Positions 39,764 to 49,362 are shown, counted from the stretch's first letter. The stretch is DNA of 64,000 bases from Kosakonia sacchari SP1 (GCF_000300455.3 NZ_CP007215.2:1860001-1924000); one strand, 5' to 3'. The notes: a model not told the origin generated them from the sequence alone. A program made the numbers and translations.

Positions 39764-41592
39764 CTGAAGTTTTTGATTCGAAAGCATTTCTCAAAACGGT
39801 TACCAGTAAACCCGGCGTCTATCGTATGTATGATGCCGGTGGAACTGTTATCTATGTCGGTAAAGCGAAAGACCTGAAAAAGCGGCTTTCCAGCTATTTT
39901 CGCAGCAACCTTGCCTCGCGCAAAACGGAAGCGCTGGTCGCACAGATCCAACAGATTGATGTCACCGTTACCCACACGGAAACCGAAGCGCTGTTGCTTG
40001 AGCATAACTACATCAAGCTCTACCAGCCCCGGTATAACGTGCTGCTGCGTGACGATAAATCCTACCCGTTTATTTTTCTTAGCGGCGATACGCATCCTCG
40101 TCTTTCCATGCATCGCGGCGCTAAGCATGCGAAAGGGGAGTACTTCGGGCCTTTCCCGAACGGTTATGCCGTGCGCGAGACGCTGGCGCTACTGCAGAAA
40201 ATTTTCCCTGTTCGCCAGTGCGAGAACAGTGTCTATCGCAACCGTTCTCGCCCCTGCCTGCAATACCAGATTGGCCGCTGCCTTGGTCCATGTGTCGCCG
40301 GGTTGGTCAGTGAAGAGGAGTATGCGCAGCAGGTTGACTATGTGCGCCTCTTTCTTGCCGGTAAAGATGATCAGGTACTGACTCAGCTTATCGCTCGCAT
40401 GGAAAAAGCCAGTCAGGCGCTGGAGTTTGAAGAAGCGGCGCGTGTCCGCGACCAGATTCAGGCCGTGCGCCGTGTAACGGAAAAACAGTTTGTTTCTAAT
40501 ACTGGCGACGATTTGGACGTTATCGGCGTGGCTTTTGATGCCGGAATGGCCTGCGTGCATGTGCTGTTTATCCGTCAGGGAAAAGTGCTTGGCAGTCGCA
40601 GTTATTTCCCGAAAGTGCCGGGTGGCACCGAGCTTGGCGAAGTAGTGGAAACCTTTGTTGGTCAGTTCTACTTGCAGGGTAGCCAGATGCGTACCTTGCC
40701 GGGTGAAATTTTGCTCGATTTCAACTTGAGCGATAAAACGCTGCTGAGCGACTCGCTGTCCGAACTCGCTGGCCGGCGGGTGAATGTGCAAACCAAACCG
40801 CGCGGTGATCGTGCGCGTTACCTTAAGCTGGCGCGTACCAACGCCGCCACGGCGCTGGCAACCAAACTTTCTCAGCAATCAACGGTTCATCAGCGGCTTG
40901 CTGCGCTGGCCAGCGTGCTGGAGTTGCCGGAAGTGAAACGCATGGAGTGTTTCGATATCAGCCACACGATGGGTGAACAAACCGTGGCCTCATGCGTTGT
41001 GTTTGATGCCAATGGGCCGATGCGGGCGGAGTATCGACGCTACAACATCAGTGGAATCACGCCGGGTGATGATTACGCAGCGATGAATCAAGTGCTGCGT
41101 CGCCGCTACGGTAAAGCAATCGAAGAGAGCAAAATCCCTGATGTGATCCTTATCGATGGTGGTAAAGGGCAGTTAGGACAGGCGAAAGCCGTTTTTGCTG
41201 AACTGGACGTGGCGTGGGATAAAAATAAACCTTTGCTGCTGGGCGTAGCGAAAGGGGCCGATCGCAAAGCTGGTCTGGAAACATTGTTCTTTGAGCCTGA
41301 AGGCGAGGGCTTTAGCCTGCCGCCGGATTCACCAGCGCTGCACGTTATCCAGCATATTCGCGATGAGTCGCACGATCACGCGATCAGCGGACACCGCAAA
41401 AAACGCGCGAAGGTGAAAAACACCAGTTCACTGGAAACCATTGAAGGTGTCGGGCCGAAGCGACGTCAGATGTTGTTAAAATATATGGGCGGGTTACAAG
41501 GTTTACTCAATGCAAGTATTGATGAAATCTCAAAAGTGCCGGGGATCTCGCAAGGACTGGCAGAAAAGATCTACTACTCGTTGAAACATTAA
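39760..41592 (+). CDS. uvrC: Excinuclease ABC subunit C
   Basis: UvrC makes both incisions in nucleotide excision repair. From the GTG at 39760 it has 610 residues, as in E. coli. The N-terminal GIY-YIG nuclease ([20 protein letters not shown]) cuts 3' of damage. The UVR motif follows near residue 205, then the RNase H-like C-terminal nuclease ([16 protein letters not shown]) and a terminal HhH2 domain ([13 protein letters not shown]). The GTGA overlap with uvrY gives translational coupling; the longer reading from 39733 is not supported. Confidence 0.97.
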   Translation: MTEVFDSKAFLKTVTSKPGVYRMYDAGGTVIYVGKAKDLKKRLSSYFRSNLASRKTEALVAQIQQIDVTVTHTETEALLLEHNYIKLYQPRYNVLLRDDKSYPFIFLSGDTHPRLSMHRGAKHAKGEYFGPFPNGYAVRETLALLQKIFPVRQCENSVYRNRSRPCLQYQIGRCLGPCVAGLVSEEEYAQQVDYVRLFLAGKDDQVLTQLIARMEKASQALEFEEAARVRDQIQAVRRVTEKQFVSNTGDDLDVIGVAFDAGMACVHVLFIRQGKVLGSRSYFPKVPGGTELGEVVETFVGQFYLQGSQMRTLPGEILLDFNLSDKTLLSDSLSELAGRRVNVQTKPRGDRARYLKLARTNAATALATKLSQQSTVHQRLAALASVLELPEVKRMECFDISHTMGEQTVASCVVFDANGPMRAEYRRYNISGITPGDDYAAMNQVLRRRYGKAIEESKIPDVILIDGGKGQLGQAKAVFAELDVAWDKNKPLLLGVAKGADRKAGLETLFFEPEGEGFSLPPDSPALHVIQHIRDESHDHAISGHRKKRAKVKNTSSLETIEGVGPKRRQMLLKYMGGLQGLLNASIDEISKVPGISQGLAEKIYYSLKH

Positions 41593-41648
41593 GGGCTCTG
41601 TAGCACCATAGAGCGAATATTTACGGACAACAGACAGTTAACGCCACT

Positions 41649-42197
41649 ATGCGATTTAATATCCCTACGTTGCTCACCCTATTTCGCGTCATCCTGATCC
41701 CGTTTTTCGTGCTGGCGTTTTATCTTCCTTTTCCGTGGGCGCCGTTTGTTTGTGCGCTGATTTTCTGTTGTGCTGCGGTGACCGACTGGTTTGACGGTTT
41801 TCTGGCGCGTCGCTGGAATCAAAGCACCCGTTTTGGTGCCTTCCTCGATCCTGTTGCTGACAAAGTGCTGGTCGCGATTGCGATGGTGCTGGTCGCAGAA
41901 CACTATCACAGCTGGTGGGTGACGCTGCCTGCGGCAACGATGATCGCGCGTGAGATCATTATTTCTGCGTTGCGTGAATGGATGGCCGAAATGGGTAAGC
42001 GCAGTCGTGTGGCCGTTTCGTGGATTGGTAAAGTCAAAACCACGTCGCAGATGGTCGCCCTGGTATGGCTCCTCTGGCGTCCGAATATCTGGGTTGAATA
42101 TGCCGGCATTGCGCTGTTTTTCGTTGCCGCAGTGCTGACGCTGTGGTCAATGCTGCAATACCTCAACGCTGCGCGTGGCGATCTGCTTGAACCGTGA
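41649..42197 (+). CDS. pgsA: Phosphatidylglycerophosphate synthase
   Basis: PgsA makes phosphatidylglycerol phosphate from CDP-diacylglycerol and glycerol-3-phosphate in the inner membrane, the committed step to the acidic phospholipids. The 182 residues equal the E. coli protein. It has about four membrane segments and the full CDP-alcohol phosphotransferase signature, from DWFDGFLAR to [11 protein letters not shown]. It lies 56 bases after uvrC and just before the tRNA operon. Confidence 0.97.
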   Translation: MRFNIPTLLTLFRVILIPFFVLAFYLPFPWAPFVCALIFCCAAVTDWFDGFLARRWNQSTRFGAFLDPVADKVLVAIAMVLVAEHYHSWWVTLPAATMIAREIIISALREWMAEMGKRSRVAVSWIGKVKTTSQMVALVWLLWRPNIWVEYAGIALFFVAAVLTLWSMLQYLNAARGDLLEP

Positions 42198-42246
42198 TCG
42201 TTTCGTCGCAATTTTCAGCAAACGATCCGGGTTTTGAAAAATATCG

Positions 42247-42274
42247 TTGACTCAGTGCGTCAGGTAAGTAGAAT
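42247..42274 (+). promoter_or_regulatory. Sigma-70 promoter of the tRNA Gly-Cys-Leu operon
   Basis: TTGACT, 16 bases, TAGAAT, about 73 bases before the first tRNA, with a GC-rich discriminator after the -10 as is usual for stable RNA promoters. Confidence 0.7.
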
Positions 42275-42346
42275 GCAACGCATCGGAAGGCGGCGTAGCT
42301 CGCCAGATGATTGTAAAATCAAGAGATTACAACAAATCTTGATAAT

Positions 42347-42422
<76 letters not shown>

Positions 42423-42476
42423 GTTTAACGCACCGGCTACATTAGCGGGTGTGGGTTGAAAAACCTTTAGTATTCA

Positions 42477-42550
42477 GGCGCGTTAGCAAAGCGGTTATGT
42501 AGCGGATTGCAAATCCGTCTAGTCCGGTTCGACTCCGGAACGCGCCTCCA
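42477..42550 (+). tRNA. cysT: tRNA-Cys (GCA)
   Basis: A 74-base tRNA starting GGCGCGTTAGCAAAG, with anticodon GCA in ATTGCAAAT and encoded CCA. It lies 54 bases after tRNA-Gly. Confidence 0.98.
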
Positions 42551-42563
42551 ATTTCCTTCCCGA

Positions 42564-42650
42564 GCCCGGATGGTGGAATCGGTAGACACAAGGGATTTAA
42601 AATCCCTCGGCGTTCGCGCTGTGCGGGTTCAAGTCCCGCTCCGGGTACCA
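42564..42650 (+). tRNA. leuZ: tRNA-Leu (TAA)
   Basis: An 87-base class II tRNA starting GCCCGGATGGTGGAATCGG. The anticodon loop is TTTAAAA (anticodon TAA), with a long variable arm and encoded CCA. It lies 13 bases after tRNA-Cys, in the same transcript. Confidence 0.98.
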
Positions 42651-42690
42651 TGGGAAATCAAGAATAAAATCAATGATAAGCAGTGTCGTG

Positions 42691-42717
42691 AAACCGCCCT
42701 TAAAGGCGGTTTTTTTA
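42691..42717 (+). terminator. Terminator of the tRNA operon
   Basis: AAACCGCC-CTTAAA-GGCGGTTT stem followed by a T-run, 41 bases after tRNA-Leu. Confidence 0.92.
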
Positions 42718-43046
42718 TGTCTGTTTTCCGTGTTTCATAATATCACTTCGTAATATTTTTCTGACTTCCAGCGACGGCATGACAGCAATCTTGCGGTCAT
42801 GCCGCGAAGTTTGTTCAACGTTTTTACGTCCTGAATTTCCCACACTCATTCCGCGTTTCTCTCGCAGCGGTAACCGGGTTAGTGCGTCTGCTGGTGCGAG
42901 TAAGCTTCACCGTACTTGTGTGAAGGCAATCTTCTGTTCTGCAAAAACGTCTTTAGGATTGAACAAGATGCTGAGCTATTAACGAGGGGAAGAACGGTGT
43001 GAGCGTATACATTGAACATGCCAGCACTCACACCTGATGGCGGTGA
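42718..43046. other. Intergenic region between tRNA operon and tyrP
   Basis: I see no supported gene here. E. coli carries yecA (SEC-C motif protein) between leuZ and tyrP; nothing resembling it or its CPCGSGKK tail is present. A short frame at 42779-42982 lacks a ribosome site and similarity. Confidence 0.6.
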
Positions 43047-44258
43047 TTAACCGACTTCCGGCAACAACCCGGCGACGATAGAGAACTGAATAACAATAAT
43101 CGCGATGCCGCAGGCAAAAGTCAGACACAGCGTCGGTTTGCCGCCGAGTACGCGATAACCGCTTTGCGGATAATGCTTGCGGCTTTGCCATGCCAGCATT
43201 GAAGGCAATAACAGCGCCAGCACGGAAAGTGCAACACCGGCATATCCCAACGCCATTACAAAGCCACGTGGATAAAACAGTGCGAACGCCAGCGGTGGCA
43301 GAAAAGTGATAGCGCCTGTCTGTAAACGCCCTGCGACAGTGTTGCGACGCTGGAACAAATCGGCAAGGTAGTCAAACAGACCGAGCGATACACCAAGGAA
43401 AGAGGTTGCAAGCGCCAGGTCGGCAAACAGATGTACCGCTAACTCAACGTGTGGTGACGCCACCACTTCGCGTAATGCCTGCAACAGACCGTTAAGCCCG
43501 GCCTGGCTGGCCAGCAGCCCGATAAAGGTCGAAGAATCAATACTGCCAAGCGTTGCCAGTTGCCAGAAAATATAGGCCACCAGCGGGATGGCACTGCCGG
43601 TAATAAACACTCTGCGCAGTTTACGAATATTTCCGCCCATATAACTGACGATGCTTGGGACGCTGCCGTGAAAACCAAACGAGGTAAAAATGACCGGAAT
43701 GGCAGACAGCGCCAGACCTTTTTCCAGCGGCATGGTCAGCAAATTCGCCTTATAGATGTGCGGCATTAGCAGCGCCAGCATCGCTACCAGGAACAAGAGC
43801 TTGGCGCTGAACAGAAAACGGTTAAACAGATCGACCAGCGAGGTTCCTGCGCACACTACGCCACCGGCAACGAGAGTGAACAGCAACACCCCGGTAATGG
43901 GCGAAAGCGACAAGTTAAGCCACGAACTGATGCTTGCTGCCAGCAATTCGCCTGCGCCGCTAATATATGCCGCCGTCAGCGCATACATCAAAAACATCAT
44001 GCTAAAGCCTGTCACCCACTGGCCATATTTCCCCAGATAACGCCGGGCCAGCGATCCAAGCCCAGTATCTGCCGGAACATGCTGATAAACCTCCAGCAGA
44101 AGAAGGGCGGTGTAACACATCACTGCCCATAAAGCGAAAAGTAAAACTAAAGTGGTCGCAAAACCTACACCTGCCGCTGCCAGCGGCATTGCCAGCATTC
44201 CCGCGCCGATGGTTGTTCCGGCGACGATAAAAACACTACCCAGTGTTCGATTCTTCAC
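43047..44258 (-). CDS. tyrP: Tyrosine-specific transport protein
   Basis: TyrP is a proton-driven tyrosine importer of the hydroxy/aromatic amino acid permease family. From the GTG at 44258 it has 403 residues, the same as E. coli. GAGGAAAGC sits just before the GTG; the upstream ATG would add 19 non-family residues. The N-terminus [20 protein letters not shown] has the first helix and GTTIGAG substrate loop; eleven membrane segments are expected. Candidate TyrR boxes lie upstream. Confidence 0.96.
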   Translation of the reverse strand: MKNRTLGSVFIVAGTTIGAGMLAMPLAAAGVGFATTLVLLFALWAVMCYTALLLLEVYQHVPADTGLGSLARRYLGKYGQWVTGFSMMFLMYALTAAYISGAGELLAASISSWLNLSLSPITGVLLFTLVAGGVVCAGTSLVDLFNRFLFSAKLLFLVAMLALLMPHIYKANLLTMPLEKGLALSAIPVIFTSFGFHGSVPSIVSYMGGNIRKLRRVFITGSAIPLVAYIFWQLATLGSIDSSTFIGLLASQAGLNGLLQALREVVASPHVELAVHLFADLALATSFLGVSLGLFDYLADLFQRRNTVAGRLQTGAITFLPPLAFALFYPRGFVMALGYAGVALSVLALLLPSMLAWQSRKHYPQSGYRVLGGKPTLCLTFACGIAIIVIQFSIVAGLLPEVG

Positions 44259-44326
44259 GCTTTCCTCTGTAATAAAACACACTGCTAGCTCAAGATGCGG
44301 CGCAGAGTAAGGCAATTCAGTGGTTT

Positions 44327-44367
44327 CGTCAAATAACCGTTACAAATGCTGTATTTATTTCTTTACG
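44327..44367 (-). promoter_or_regulatory. Two candidate TyrR boxes upstream of tyrP
   Basis: Two 18-base sites fit TGTAAA-N6-TTTACA: 44350-44367 (TGTATT...TTTACG, 9 of 12 matches) and 44327-44344 (CGTCAA...GTTACA, 9 of 12). They are 23 bases apart start to start, the usual tandem spacing in TyrR-controlled promoters. Confidence 0.5.
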
Positions 44368-44496
44368 ATGGTTTTTTAGGGCGCCTGCACAGAGAAATTG
44401 TCGGATTTGCCTACTTCATCAGGAGGATGTTTTTACGTAACAATTGAGCGTAACTTAAAAAATATTATAAATTTTCAAAAATATTGAGGGTTGGCA

Positions 44497-44838
44497 ATGC
44501 CGGGTACTAATCCCTTTACAGCACGATGGTCGCGCAGCGGAAACCTGCTTTGTCACGGCCACTGGGTAATTAGCTGGCAAGGGGCAGAGATAACATTGCC
44601 AGAGTCGCGCCAGGAAAAGGATATGGGGACGTGGGCAATCTATTCGATCATTGACCCGGATGATGAAACCTTCGCTCAGGGCTTGCCGGAAGATGAGTGG
44701 ATTATTGCCAACGTCGACTGGCTGACCGATCTGTTTTACGCAAACGTCATCCCGCTGGAAACGGTAAATTATCGCTACTTTTACCATGCCGTGAATAAGC
44801 AGGACTGGCGTTGTACAAGCTGTGCCGGATGCATGTAA
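44497..44838 (+). CDS. Small uncharacterised protein with C-terminal Cys cluster
   Basis: A 113-residue soluble protein I do not recognise. The ATG at 44497 has GAGGG six bases upstream. The N-terminal part is a mixed beta pattern (NLLCHGHWVISWQGAEITL), then an acidic middle. The last residues hold a Cys-x-x-Cys-x-x-Cys cluster (Cys106, 109, 112) right before the C-terminal Met, which could bind a metal or carry a redox function. It lies between tyrP (divergent) and yecH (66 bases downstream, same strand), and E. coli K-12 has nothing like it at this position as far as I recall. Confidence 0.7.
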   Translation: MPGTNPFTARWSRSGNLLCHGHWVISWQGAEITLPESRQEKDMGTWAIYSIIDPDDETFAQGLPEDEWIIANVDWLTDLFYANVIPLETVNYRYFYHAVNKQDWRCTSCAGCM

Positions 44839-44904
44839 ACCTGTTTTAGCGCAACACTCGCTTGAAATGTTGAGTTTATAATGCATCTTTTTCGGGGAGG
44901 ATCT

Positions 44905-45144
44905 ATGACATCCATTCACGGCCATGAAGTGATGAATATGATGATTGAAACAGGCGAGCGCTACTCAAACGAGAGTCTGACGGCTGCAATTATTCATCGG
45001 TTTGGCGAAGCGGCGCGTTTTCATACCTGCTCAGCGGAAGGAATGACGGCGGCTGAACTGGTCGTATTTCTGGCATCTCGCGGGAAGTTTATTCCGGCGG
45101 AAGAGGGTTTTTCGACTCACGAAAGTAAAATCTGCAGGCATTAA
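44905..45144 (+). CDS. yecH: DUF2492 family protein YecH
   Basis: A 79-residue protein, same length as E. coli YecH, in which MTSIHGHEVMNMMIETGERYS and the ending SKICRH are conserved. His5, His7, Cys and the terminal CRH could bind metal; YecH-family proteins are described as metal-binding and the gene lies beside ferritin. GGGGAGG lies 5 bases before the ATG. The ftnA gene is convergent. Confidence 0.93.
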   Translation: MTSIHGHEVMNMMIETGERYSNESLTAAIIHRFGEAARFHTCSAEGMTAAELVVFLASRGKFIPAEEGFSTHESKICRH

Positions 45145-45150
45145 TAAAAA

Positions 45151-45176
45151 GGCGGTAAAGAATCTTCTTTACCGCC
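45151..45176. terminator. Bidirectional terminator between yecH and ftnA
   Basis: A perfect 10-bp stem GGCGGTAAAG/CTTTACCGCC with a 6-base loop between convergent genes, preceded by an A-run that serves as the T-run for ftnA. Confidence 0.85.
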
Positions 45177-45183
45177 CGTAATA

Positions 45184-45681
45184 TTAGTTTTGTGTGTCCA
45201 GCGTCGCCAGTTCCTTATCGATAAAATAGAGACCTTCGCCGCTTTTACCTGCCAGTGTTAATTTATCAATCACTGATTTAAACAGTTTTTCTTCTTCATG
45301 TTGTTCCGCCACATACCATTGGAGGAAATTAAATGTTGGATAATCCTGAGTGGTCATCGCGACATGTGCCAGTTCGTTAATTTTCTGCGTGATAAGTTGT
45401 TCATGTTCGTACGTTGCGCGGAACAGAACGTCGAGCGAAGCATAATCAGCCACCGGCGATTCAATGGTATTGATACGTGGCAGGCTGCCGGTGTCAGTCA
45501 GATAATCAAACAGGCGTTGCATATGCGTCATCTCTTCCTGCGCATGGCGGCGCAGGAACGCGGCCGCACCTTCAAAACTATGGTAGCTGCACCAGGCGCT
45601 CATCTGCTGATAAAGCAGGGAAGAAAACAGTTCCAGATTCATTTGTTCATTTAATTTTTCGATCATCTCTGCTTTTAACAT
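45184..45681 (-). CDS. ftnA: Non-heme ferritin
   Basis: FtnA stores iron as a 24-subunit shell. The 165 residues equal E. coli FtnA. The ferroxidase ligands are all in the expected places: Glu17, Glu50, His53, Glu94, Gln127 and Glu130. The N-terminus [20 protein letters not shown] is typical. It is a single-gene unit; the upstream 206 bases to yecR are very AT-rich and may hold Fur- or H-NS-controlled promoter sequence. Confidence 0.97.
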   Translation of the reverse strand: MLKAEMIEKLNEQMNLELFSSLLYQQMSAWCSYHSFEGAAAFLRRHAQEEMTHMQRLFDYLTDTGSLPRINTIESPVADYASLDVLFRATYEHEQLITQKINELAHVAMTTQDYPTFNFLQWYVAEQHEEEKLFKSVIDKLTLAGKSGEGLYFIDKELATLDTQN

Positions 45682-45887
45682 GGCGCGGCTCCATAAATAT
45701 AATTATCAGACGAAAGGAGCGCTCACTATAATTTGTTATTTAATTATTTGCAAAAGGTAAAATAAAAAATAAATGTTTTAAGAAGAGAATGAGAATAACA
45801 CGCATTGGCGGGAATTAATTAAATAAATGAGAATTGTTTTTGTTTTTAATAAAAAATAAGCCAGTAGAATTATACTGGCTTAAGAAT

Positions 45888-46220
45888 TTACCAGGTCGGT
45901 TTGGTTTGTGTAAACGCCACGCCACGGCACTGGTATTGAATGGTCACTTTCGTATTCATACAGACCGATCCGCTAATCAGGCTGCAGGTTTGCACTGGCT
46001 GACCGTAAGGTACAGCGGTGGCATAACCCATCTGCTGGCACTGTTTATTAGCAGTCCCCTGCGCGGTATAGGTGTCGTATTTTGCAGTTTGCATCATCGA
46101 CTGGTTATAGCTCAGGCGTACCAGACCGCTGATGGTATCCACGCTACTGACTTCCGCTTGTTTCGTCATCGTGCATCCCGCGAGCAGGAGCAGCGAGGCG
46201 GCTACAACTATTCTCTTCAT
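45888..46220 (-). CDS. yecR: YecR-like lipoprotein
   Basis: A 110-residue predicted lipoprotein with lipobox LLLAGC after a basic start (MKRIVVAASLLLLAGC). Four further Cys in the mature part (CQQMGYA, TCSLISGSVC, YQC) may form disulfides in the periplasm. I chose the ATG at 46220 because AGAGTGA lies just upstream; six codons more are possible. In E. coli yecR belongs to the FlhDC regulon, which would tie it to motility. I could not find a convincing FliA box here. Confidence 0.85.
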   Translation of the reverse strand: MKRIVVAASLLLLAGCTMTKQAEVSSVDTISGLVRLSYNQSMMQTAKYDTYTAQGTANKQCQQMGYATAVPYGQPVQTCSLISGSVCMNTKVTIQYQCRGVAFTQTKPTW

Positions 46221-46457
46221 GAAATCACTCTGTTTCATTTTGGCATGATCTCATCTTATCGCGTTGATTTGCAGGCAATCGACAGAATAACCCGCCGAAC
46301 AGCCTCTACTAATCGCGACGACATTGCACGAAGAGCAAAAACTGTGAGCCTGCTTCTGATTTTTAAAACCATTTTTCATTAAATTTGAAAGTATGTTTGC
46401 CAGGTAGTAAGGTTTACCCAACCTTTGCTATCTGAAGCATGTCACAGGAGATCTAAA

Positions 46458-47096
46458 ATGAAAATTGCACTGATGATGGAAAACAGCCAGGCGGCGAAAA
46501 ACGCCATCATCCTCAAAGAGCTGAAGACGGTTGCCGATGAGAAAGATTTCCCGGTATTTAACGTCGGGATGAGCGATGAGAACGACCACCATCTGACCTA
46601 TATCCACCTTGGTATTATGGCCAGTATTTTGCTGAATGCCAAAGCAGTGGATTTCGTGGTAACCGGCTGTGGCACTGGCCAGGGCGCACTGATGTCACTG
46701 AATATCCACCCGGGTGTGGTGTGCGGTTACTGTATCGATCCGGCGGATGCTTTCCTGTTCGCGCAGATCAACAACGGTAACGCACTGGCGCTCCCGTTCG
46801 CGAAAGGTTTTGGCTGGGGCGCGGAACTGAACGTGCGCTTTATCTTTGAAAAAGCCTTTACTGGCCGCAAAGGGGAGGGTTACCCGCCGGAGCGCAAAGA
46901 ACCGCAGGTGCGCAACGCGGGTATTCTTAACCAGGTCAAAGCGGCGGTGGTAAAAGAGAACTATCTCGATACGCTGCGTGCTATCGACCGTGAGCTGGTG
47001 AAAACCGCCGTTTCTGGTGAACGTTTCCAGAAGTGCTTCTTTGAAAACTGCCAGAATAAAGAGATTGAAGCCTTCGTTCGCGAAGTCCTCGCCTGA
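46458..47096 (+). CDS. RpiB/LacA/LacB-family sugar(-phosphate) isomerase
   Basis: A 212-residue protein starting MKIALMMENSQAAKNAI after GGAGATCT. The active-site loop VVTGCGTGQGALMSLN near residue 70 is the RpiB/LacAB signature, with the catalytic Cys. The conserved ALALPFAKGFGWGAE segment follows. The family isomerises ribose-5-phosphate, allose-6-phosphate or galactose-6-phosphate; the substrate here cannot be read from sequence. It stands alone, without kinase or transporter genes beside it, and has its own terminator. Confidence 0.82.
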   Translation: MKIALMMENSQAAKNAIILKELKTVADEKDFPVFNVGMSDENDHHLTYIHLGIMASILLNAKAVDFVVTGCGTGQGALMSLNIHPGVVCGYCIDPADAFLFAQINNGNALALPFAKGFGWGAELNVRFIFEKAFTGRKGEGYPPERKEPQVRNAGILNQVKAAVVKENYLDTLRAIDRELVKTAVSGERFQKCFFENCQNKEIEAFVREVLA

Positions 47097-47100
47097 TAAT

Positions 47101-47132
47101 AAATAGCCGCAACGTTTGTTGCGGCTATTTTT
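47101..47132 (+). terminator. Terminator after the RpiB-like gene
   Basis: A 13-bp stem (47101-47113 with 47118-47130) with a 4-base loop, followed by T residues. Confidence 0.92.
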
Positions 47133-47149
47133 CTTTTCCCTTTCCTGCC

Positions 47150-48574
47150 TCAGGTGTCCTGTTTACGTGATACGGCGCTACCCGCATCATTTGTTAGCCG
47201 CAGCGTATCAATCATGCCCACCAGGCAAATCAGCGCAATAAATACAAACGCCAGTCGAAAGCTGATCCCCTCAACGGCGGTTATGTGCAACCACGTACTG
47301 ATATGCTCACCAATGCGAATACCAATTGCGCCCAGCGTAATACCTAAACCCACCGCTAATTGTGTTGCCGTGCTGAATAAGGTGTTGGCATAACTCATTT
47401 GCGGCGAAGGTACATCGGCAAACGCCAGAGTGCTGACGCCGGTGAACTGCACCGAACGGAATACGCCGCCGAGATAAAGGATCACAAATGTCAGCCACAC
47501 CGGTGTGTGTGACGTCAATAATGCGCAGGCTAACAGCGCCAGCACATTGAGCGCGCCATTGATTAACAGCAGCTTTTTGAAACCCAGCCAGCGGATAAGC
47601 GGTGTGGTTGCCGGCTTGATGGAAAGATTCCCGGCAAACACTGCCAGCACTAACAACCCGGCATGGAATGGATCCATGCCAAATCCGACCTGAAACAGCA
47701 GCGGCAACAGAAACGGAACTGCACTGATGGAGGCGCGAAACAGTGAACCGCCGTACATGGTCACGCGAAATGTTGGCACTTTCATGGCGTCGAGGCGGAT
47801 CATTGGCCATGTTGCGCGCTGGAAATGGCGCAAGGTAAAAGCAAGTGTTATCGCGCCGAGCACCAGCAAACCTAACGTTAGTGCGCCTTGCGGATGTTCA
47901 GAACCCAGTGCCTCCATGGCGTACACCAGGCTTATCATCGCCACAGACGTGGCAATAAAACCCGGCAAATCGAAGGGGCGTCGTTCCTCCTCGCGGATAG
48001 GGGGGATAATGCGTAACGCCAGCGCAATCGCCAGCAGGCCCAGCGGCACATTAATAAAGAAGATCCAGCGCCAGTTGGCGTAGTGGGTAATAAAACCGCC
48101 GAGCGGTGGGCCAATAATGGGGGCGACCAGCGCGGGCCAGGTCAGCGTGGCAATAGCGGTAATGAGCTGATGTTTCGGTGTGGTGCGCAACACCGCAAGG
48201 CGGCCGACCGGCACCATTAACGCACCGCCGATACCCTGTAAAATCCGCATCGAGACAAACATATCAACGCTGGTTGAAAGCCCGCAAAGCACCGAGGCGA
48301 GGGTAAAAATAGCCAGCGCCAGCGAGAAGACATTGCGCGCGCCAAAGCGATCGGCAATCCAGCCGCTGGCGGGGATCAGCACGGCCAGCGTTATTAAGTA
48401 GGCACTAATACCTATATTGAGCGCGACGGCTTCCACGCCAAAGGTTTTCGCCATATCCGGCAACGCCGTAGCGATCACCGTGCCGTCGATAAACTCCATA
48501 AAGAAAGCGCCGGCTACCAGTAGCGCAGCGGGAGAAAGACCTCCTGTCTTTCGCGAAAGGGTGCTTTCACGCAT
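47150..48574 (-). CDS. MFS transporter, DHA2 (14-helix) drug-exporter type
   Basis: A 474-residue major-facilitator protein related to HsrA/EmrB exporters. The first helix has FMEFIDGTVIATALPDMAK (the DHA motif D1). Motif A is GWIADRFGARNVF, and motif C-like VAPIIGPPLGG marks an antiporter. Fourteen membrane segments are likely. No membrane-fusion partner gene is adjacent, so it probably exports across the inner membrane only. The substrate is unknown. It is divergent from azuC. Confidence 0.87.
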   Translation of the reverse strand: MRESTLSRKTGGLSPAALLVAGAFFMEFIDGTVIATALPDMAKTFGVEAVALNIGISAYLITLAVLIPASGWIADRFGARNVFSLALAIFTLASVLCGLSTSVDMFVSMRILQGIGGALMVPVGRLAVLRTTPKHQLITAIATLTWPALVAPIIGPPLGGFITHYANWRWIFFINVPLGLLAIALALRIIPPIREEERRPFDLPGFIATSVAMISLVYAMEALGSEHPQGALTLGLLVLGAITLAFTLRHFQRATWPMIRLDAMKVPTFRVTMYGGSLFRASISAVPFLLPLLFQVGFGMDPFHAGLLVLAVFAGNLSIKPATTPLIRWLGFKKLLLINGALNVLALLACALLTSHTPVWLTFVILYLGGVFRSVQFTGVSTLAFADVPSPQMSYANTLFSTATQLAVGLGITLGAIGIRIGEHISTWLHITAVEGISFRLAFVFIALICLVGMIDTLRLTNDAGSAVSRKQDT

Positions 48575-48689
48575 TGTGGGGCTGCCATTTGCAAAAATAA
48601 TTGAGGATGCTAAAAAATATTTTAGCGCGCTAACCGCAGGATTTATAATTGGATTTTTAACAAAGTTACTGCATTTTTGATTTTTGAAA

Positions 48690-48735
48690 CGTGATTTCCA
48701 TCACATTGAACTTGCTTTTTGTGATGTGGGTCATA
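48690..48735 (+). promoter_or_regulatory. CRP-type sites in the azuC promoter region
   Basis: CGTGA-TTTCCA-TCACA at 48690-48705 matches the CRP consensus at nine of ten bases. A weaker second site TGTGA-TGTGGG-TCATA lies at 48720-48735. In E. coli azuC is repressed by CRP, consistent with sites close to the promoter. Confidence 0.7.
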
Positions 48736-48787
48736 TTATATGCGCATTGAGACGTAACACCTGCATAACACATCGCCGGAGTAACAA

Positions 48788-48871
48788 ATGAAACTGCGTA
48801 AAATCCTCAAGCATATGTTTGAAACCTATTGCAAGACTTTCAAAGACGTACCGCCAGGCGCTATGTTCTGA
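48788..48871 (+). CDS. azuC: Small membrane-associated protein AzuC
   Basis: A 27-residue protein beginning MKLRKILKHMF and ending KDVPPGAMF. E. coli AzuC, as I remember it, has 28 residues and differs at only a few positions. It is an amphipathic, basic small protein that binds the inner membrane and stimulates glycerol-3-phosphate dehydrogenase GlpD. The same E. coli transcript (AzuCR) also acts as a base-pairing RNA. The compact gene plus terminator here, with CRP sites upstream, fits the same arrangement. The final Arg of the E. coli protein is missing. Confidence 0.88.
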   Translation: MKLRKILKHMFETYCKTFKDVPPGAMF

Positions 48872-48875
48872 TGAT

Positions 48876-48904
48876 AAAAAAACCTGCCGTGAGCAGGTTT
48901 TTTT
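48876..48904 (+). terminator. Terminator of azuC / AzuR RNA
   Basis: AACCTGC-CGTGA-GCAGGTT stem with long A- and T-runs directly after the azuC stop, giving a short transcript. Confidence 0.93.
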
Positions 48905-48993
48905 ATGCCCGCAATTCGACGGCAAAAGGGGACAAAACTACTCTTGCCTGATATTTCCCGCTACTATGACGCCCTTTAGTAAAGGAGCTTCAT

Positions 48994-49245
48994 ATGTCGC
49001 AAAATCTTTCTGCTGACCAGGAACTGGTCTCTGATGTCGTAGCCTGTCAACTGGTTATTAAACAAATCCTCGATGTTATAGACGTTATCGCGCCGGTTGA
49101 AGTGCGTGAGAAAATGGCGAACCAGTTAAAAAGCATCGATTTTTCCACCCATCCGGCAGCCGCCGATCCGGTGACGCGCCGCGCTATCCAAAAAGCGATT
49201 GCCTTGATTGAACTGAAATTCACCCCGCAGGGCGAAGCGCACTGA
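48994..49245 (+). CDS. yecJ: DUF2766 family protein YecJ
   Basis: An 83-residue soluble helical protein of unknown function conserved in Enterobacteriaceae. The segment [20 protein letters not shown] is nearly unchanged from E. coli YecJ. AAGGAG lies 6 bases before the ATG. It is in the same order as in E. coli (azuC next to yecJ). Confidence 0.92.
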   Translation: MSQNLSADQELVSDVVACQLVIKQILDVIDVIAPVEVREKMANQLKSIDFSTHPAAADPVTRRAIQKAIALIELKFTPQGEAH

Positions 49246-49362
49246 TTTTATTCTTGCTGTGTTACGCCTGCCGGTCTGTGACGCAACGGAGATTTTGAAA
49301 CGTTGTTTTGATCAACAATAACGCCACTGAATTCAACCAACCTTGCACAAAAGGAGTCGGGA

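Noticed and set aside
42779-42982. A 67-residue frame between the tRNA operon and tyrP
   Set aside because: No ribosome site, composition not protein-like, and no resemblance to yecA, which occupies this place in E. coli.
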